The notes beneath the pieces were generated by a model. The model did no database searches and was not told where the DNA came from. It worked only from the letters and a program-made list of their open reading frames with translations. This document shows, piece after piece, positions 60,704-64,000 of a stretch of DNA of 64,000 bases. Numbering within the stretch: position 1 is the stretch's first letter; each line of letters begins with the position of its first letter. The stretch is from the NCBI RefSeq assembly GCF_003575965.1, contig NZ_QWJJ01000001.1, forward strand, positions 365,285 to 429,284, written 5' to 3'. This DNA is from Pseudooceanicola sediminis. GTDB lineage: Bacteria > Pseudomonadota > Alphaproteobacteria > Rhodobacterales > Rhodobacteraceae. The translations under genes were made by a program, and so were the position numbers.

Positions 60704-63700
60704 CTACCAGCGTCCTGTTCGCAGACCTTCACGCAAGTCGACTTCGGACATCGGCAGACCCAGACCATAGCCCTGCAGATAATTGCAGCCCATTTCCGTC
60801 AGCAGCCGGACGTGATCGCCCGTTTCGACACCTTCGGCGATGACATCGATGTCGTGCATGCGCCCGATTTCGATGATCGAGCGGACAAGGGTTTCCTGTT
60901 TCTTGCTCAGCGTCAGAGGTCTGACGATTTGCTGATCGATCTTGAGGCGATCCGGTTGCAGCTGCAGCATACCGACGATTGACGCGTGCCCCGTACCGAA
61001 ATCGTCGATCTCGAGTTCAATCCCCATAGCACGAATTGCCGCGATATTGGCCGCGATGACCGGGTTCTGCGTGTCCAGAAACACGGTTTCAAGCAGCTCG
61101 AACGCGATCCGTCCAGGTTGGATATCCAGATTATCGAGACGGAGCGGCAACTGTGGATCAGCAAGCCTGCGGGCCGAGACGTTGACAGAGACGCGTGGAA
61201 CCGGAAGACCAAGCGAAAACCAGAGATCCTGATCAGACAAGACCTGATCCAGCACACGCTGATCCACCCGGTCGACCACACCAAGTTCTTCAGCGAGAGC
61301 AAGAAATACATAAGGCAGCTCGACAGTTCCGTCGGGTCTGCGCCAGCGCACAAGTGCTTCGACACTGCTCATCTGCAACGATCCGGCCTTGAACTGCGGC
61401 TGATAAACACAAAAGAACTCGTCGCGTTCGAGGCCTCCGAGAAACGCGTCAGCCAGTAGCCGTTTTTCCTCAACCGCTATGCGCATGCGGTCCGAGAAGA
61501 AGACGCTGCGCCCGCGTCCGCTGTTCTTGGCTTCGTAGAGCGCCATATCCGCATTTTCAAAAACTTCATCCGGTGTCTGCGACGGCAATTGACCAACCGC
61601 GATCCCTATCGACACGCCAAATCGGCAAATTTTTCCCTCTACTTCAAAGGGGAGATGCAATTCATCGACGATCATTCCGGCGATCTTCTCGAGAGAATTC
61701 GAATCCGGCGCCTCCTCAAAGAAGACCACAAACTCGTCTCCTCCGACCCGCGCGACGGTCGCGGTTTCTGGCACCAGATCAGTCATCACCTTGGCAACGC
61801 GCCGCAGCACGACATCGCCAGTCGCGTGGCCAAGCGTATCGTTGATTTGCTTGAACCGGTCGAGATCCAGCTGCATCATGGCAACTTTCTGTTCCTGTCC
61901 AAACAGCGCCTTCATCTGCTGATCAAGATATCGCCGGTTCGGCAGTTCGGTGAGTGCATCATGCAGGGCGTTTTTTTCCATCTCATTGCGCGCCTGCTCC
62001 AGCTCAACATTGCGGTTGCGCGCCAATGCGTGGGCCCTGCGCAATTCCTCGGCAGCCTCGACATCCGAGGTCACGTCCCAATCGACGCCGATCACGCCAT
62101 GGCCGATCTCATCGTTGAAAAGCTCCGTGGAACGCGACCGGATATACCGCACTGTTCCATCCGGGCGAACCACGCGATAGTCATCGGCAAACGCAATCTT
62201 GCCGGCCTCAACCTCCGACGACTGCGACAGCACGCTGTCCCGGTCATCCGGATGGATCACCTGCTCCCAGTAGCCCTCAGGTATCGGACCAGGCGGCAGG
62301 TCGAGACCGTAGATTTCCATCATGCGTTCATCCCAGACCACTTCGCCCTTGGCCAGGTCCGCGTCCCAAATACCAACGCTGGTTGCCTGAATGGCTATTT
62401 CCAGGCGTCGCGACATACGAAAGATCTTCTCGCTTGCGGCTTTGATCTCGGTGATATCGGTGTCGATCCCGATGATCCGGGAGGCCCGCCCCTGACTGTC
62501 CCGGGCAATGACCCGGCCGCGCGACAAGATCGAAATCCACCGACCGTCCCGATGCCGCTCACGGTATTCCTGAAAAACGATATCTGCGTCGCCGTTTACC
62601 GTGGCCTCGATCTGGCGCTCCAGCGCTGCACGGTCGTCCGGGTGGGTCCGCGCGGCGAGACCCTCGCGGCTTTCATCAAAAGCATCGTCAGGTCCATAGC
62701 CGCGCATCGAGCGCCAGGTCTCTGAAACATAGCGCGTCCCGGCCGCTTCGTCGTTGTCCCACAGCCCCAACTGACCGTACTCCGCGGCGATCAGCCAACG
62801 TTGTTCAAGGCGTGCAATGTCCCGAATGTACTCCTCGGCGGAATGCGATGCGGTGATATCGGCATCTGTGCCCGCGACACGGACGACAGCGCCCTCCGCA
62901 TCGCGCTCAATGACAGCGCCTTTGCACAGGATTGTCATCCAGTGACCTTTTGCATGCCTCTCGCGATAAATGAACGGGACAAAGTCCGCCTTGCCCGCCT
63001 GGAGCTTGCGCTGGTAATCAAATAGGGCTGGCCGGTCCTCAGGGTGCACGCGTACGCTCCAGGCTTCGTGCTCCTCAATGCCCTTGTCGCCCACCGGATT
63101 GCCGCGCAGCTTGTACCAGAATTCCGACGCCGTAAACGCACCCGTCCCGGGGTTGCTCTCCCAATAGGCATTCGCCAGTTGCGACAGGATTCGATGTGCC
63201 GACGCGCGCGCTTTCGGGGCGACCCGCCGGGCATTCTGCTCGGGCATGTTCGAGATGCCGATGTCGGGGATTTCCTGCACAAGGTACCCGTAAACCGCGC
63301 CGCCAGCCGCAGTCAGCGGCGAGATACGCACATCCATGGCGGGCCGCACCAGCGAAATTTCGAGATAGTCAGCGGGGGGAAAGGCTTCTTGTTTTGCGGA
63401 AGTCCCCCCGCTCAATACCATATGGTCCTGACCTTTCAGCTTTGCAGCTGAAAAAGCCTCGTCGCCCGTTGGCACCTTGTGCTGTGCGTTCAGCGCGTCG
63501 GACAATCTGGCAATCTGAGCGCGCTCATCACCACTGCTGACGAGGTCGAGAAGAGAATGGCCAGCCGGCCCCGACGTCCCAAACCGGCGGGAAAATCCGG
63601 GGGTCGCGTGTTGGAGGATCATTTTGTCGTCAAGAACGGCACCATCGACGACGAGACTCGCGACAAGCTGCTCAGCATCGATTTCCAGTGCCAAAGATCC

Positions 63701-63718
63701 TCGCGTGTTCACCGACAT
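60704..63718 (-). CDS. Cyclic-di-GMP protein: three PAS domains, GGDEF and EAL
   Basis: A 1004-residue protein without clear membrane helices. After an N-terminal region of about 180 residues with a possible PAS-like part come three PAS_3/PAC modules (about 180-300, 310-425 and 430-560; each ends in a GxxxDIT-type segment). GGDEF is intact (RVGGDEFVVF, 659-663) and so is the EAL domain (EALVRW at 787-792, later FELLET, DDFGTGHAS, AEGVET). Both synthesis and breakdown of c-di-GMP are therefore possible. ATG 63718 is preferred over 63853 because the extra 45 residues look non-coding. Confidence 0.9.
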   Translation of the reverse strand: MSVNTRGSLALEIDAEQLVASLVVDGAVLDDKMILQHATPGFSRRFGTSGPAGHSLLDLVSSGDERAQIARLSDALNAQHKVPTGDEAFSAAKLKGQDHMVLSGGTSAKQEAFPPADYLEISLVRPAMDVRISPLTAAGGAVYGYLVQEIPDIGISNMPEQNARRVAPKARASAHRILSQLANAYWESNPGTGAFTASEFWYKLRGNPVGDKGIEEHEAWSVRVHPEDRPALFDYQRKLQAGKADFVPFIYRERHAKGHWMTILCKGAVIERDAEGAVVRVAGTDADITASHSAEEYIRDIARLEQRWLIAAEYGQLGLWDNDEAAGTRYVSETWRSMRGYGPDDAFDESREGLAARTHPDDRAALERQIEATVNGDADIVFQEYRERHRDGRWISILSRGRVIARDSQGRASRIIGIDTDITEIKAASEKIFRMSRRLEIAIQATSVGIWDADLAKGEVVWDERMMEIYGLDLPPGPIPEGYWEQVIHPDDRDSVLSQSSEVEAGKIAFADDYRVVRPDGTVRYIRSRSTELFNDEIGHGVIGVDWDVTSDVEAAEELRRAHALARNRNVELEQARNEMEKNALHDALTELPNRRYLDQQMKALFGQEQKVAMMQLDLDRFKQINDTLGHATGDVVLRRVAKVMTDLVPETATVARVGGDEFVVFFEEAPDSNSLEKIAGMIVDELHLPFEVEGKICRFGVSIGIAVGQLPSQTPDEVFENADMALYEAKNSGRGRSVFFSDRMRIAVEEKRLLADAFLGGLERDEFFCVYQPQFKAGSLQMSSVEALVRWRRPDGTVELPYVFLALAEELGVVDRVDQRVLDQVLSDQDLWFSLGLPVPRVSVNVSARRLADPQLPLRLDNLDIQPGRIAFELLETVFLDTQNPVIAANIAAIRAMGIELEIDDFGTGHASIVGMLQLQPDRLKIDQQIVRPLTLSKKQETLVRSIIEIGRMHDIDVIAEGVETGDHVRLLTEMGCNYLQGYGLGLPMSEVDLREGLRTGRW

Positions 63719-64000
63719 TCCCCAAATATAGCGCCCGTTTCGGCATCTTGCAGCCGCTTTCTGCGCAATCCTCAGAGAATAACTTTTTACTTTAGTCCAA
63801 GCTCGATTTTCCAAGCAGGCAGCGTGTTCTGCGCACCTGACCTGCCACCTCAAAACATATCGTTAAAACTGACATGCAACAGACCAAGTTGAGACTGTGC
63901 GATTGACGTTGCCCCCAACTTTTATCCAGCGTGAGCGAGACTCCGGGTTTGAGTTTTGCCGATTTGGGCGGGTTGGGCAACGGGGGCTGGCGCGGAGCGT
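63719..64000. other. Right window edge, no gene assigned
   Basis: The promoter region of the GGDEF-EAL gene lies here. A minus-strand frame at 63792-63980 has no family features. The last 60 bases are GC-rich and repetitive in G and could belong to a feature that continues beyond the window. Confidence 0.35.

Noticed and set aside
63792-63980. A 62-codon minus frame or insertion-sequence end at the right edge
   Set aside because: No ribosome site, domain, or terminal inverted repeat can be shown inside the window.

Overview
The window reads as chromosomal DNA of an alphaproteobacterium of the Rhodobacteraceae (roseobacter group). This is inferred from high GC content, a C4-pathway 5-aminolevulinate synthase with an Fnr-type promoter, an alphaproteobacterial LexA box (GTTC-N7-GTTC) at imuB, several TRAP transporters, DUF2852 and YaeQ proteins, and an Sinorhizobium-like frc sugar operon. 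No rRNA, tRNA, CRISPR array, prophage or intact insertion sequence was recognised.

1-15.3 kb: end of KDPG aldolase; glnE with a small downstream gene; a YbaK-type deacylase; a DUF2852 gene behind two palindromic operator candidates; an RDD membrane protein; the N-end-rule transferase bpt; a VOC protein; an FcbT/TakP-type TRAP transporter facing a cache-domain histidine kinase and LuxR-type regulator; and an exported delta-class carbonic anhydrase. 15.3-18.7 kb: a 90-bp tandem repeat, then ilvBN with a recognisable promoter, a 15-codon leader peptide (L-I-V-I-V-G-V) and a terminator, i.e. classical attenuation.

18.7-31.2 kb is mostly housekeeping: an XRE regulator, an aminotransferase, an M48 protease, a DsbA-like pair, ispG, a RodZ-like protein, hemA and an M20 peptidase. 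31.3-41.1 kb is accessory: a hydrolase/SDR pair facing an AraC regulator, a TetR regulator facing an FMN/FAD oxidoreductase, an SOS-controlled imuB whose imuA partner is not next to it and whose dnaE2 partner is reduced to a frameshifted remnant, yaeQ and a Cys-rich protein.

41.6-53.4 kb is a catabolic island and the most interesting part. A LigM/DesA-like tetrahydrofolate O-demethylase and GntR regulator converge on a six-gene operon (citryl-CoA-lyase-like, CaiB CoA-transferase, YciI, TRAP P-Q-M). Divergent from that operon run an IclR regulator, a Tat-exported amidohydrolase and LigB/LigA-like subunits. The LigB-like subunit appears to lack both the catalytic His and the Glu metal ligand of classical LigB, with other His residues close by. 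Together the genes suggest uptake and degradation of a methoxylated or carboxylated aromatic compound with a CoA-dependent lower pathway instead of the usual hydratase/aldolase; this is an inference.

54.3-60.3 kb: a ROK regulator, a fructose-type ABC transporter (frcBCA) and a convergent xylulokinase. 60.7-63.7 kb: a three-PAS GGDEF-EAL protein.
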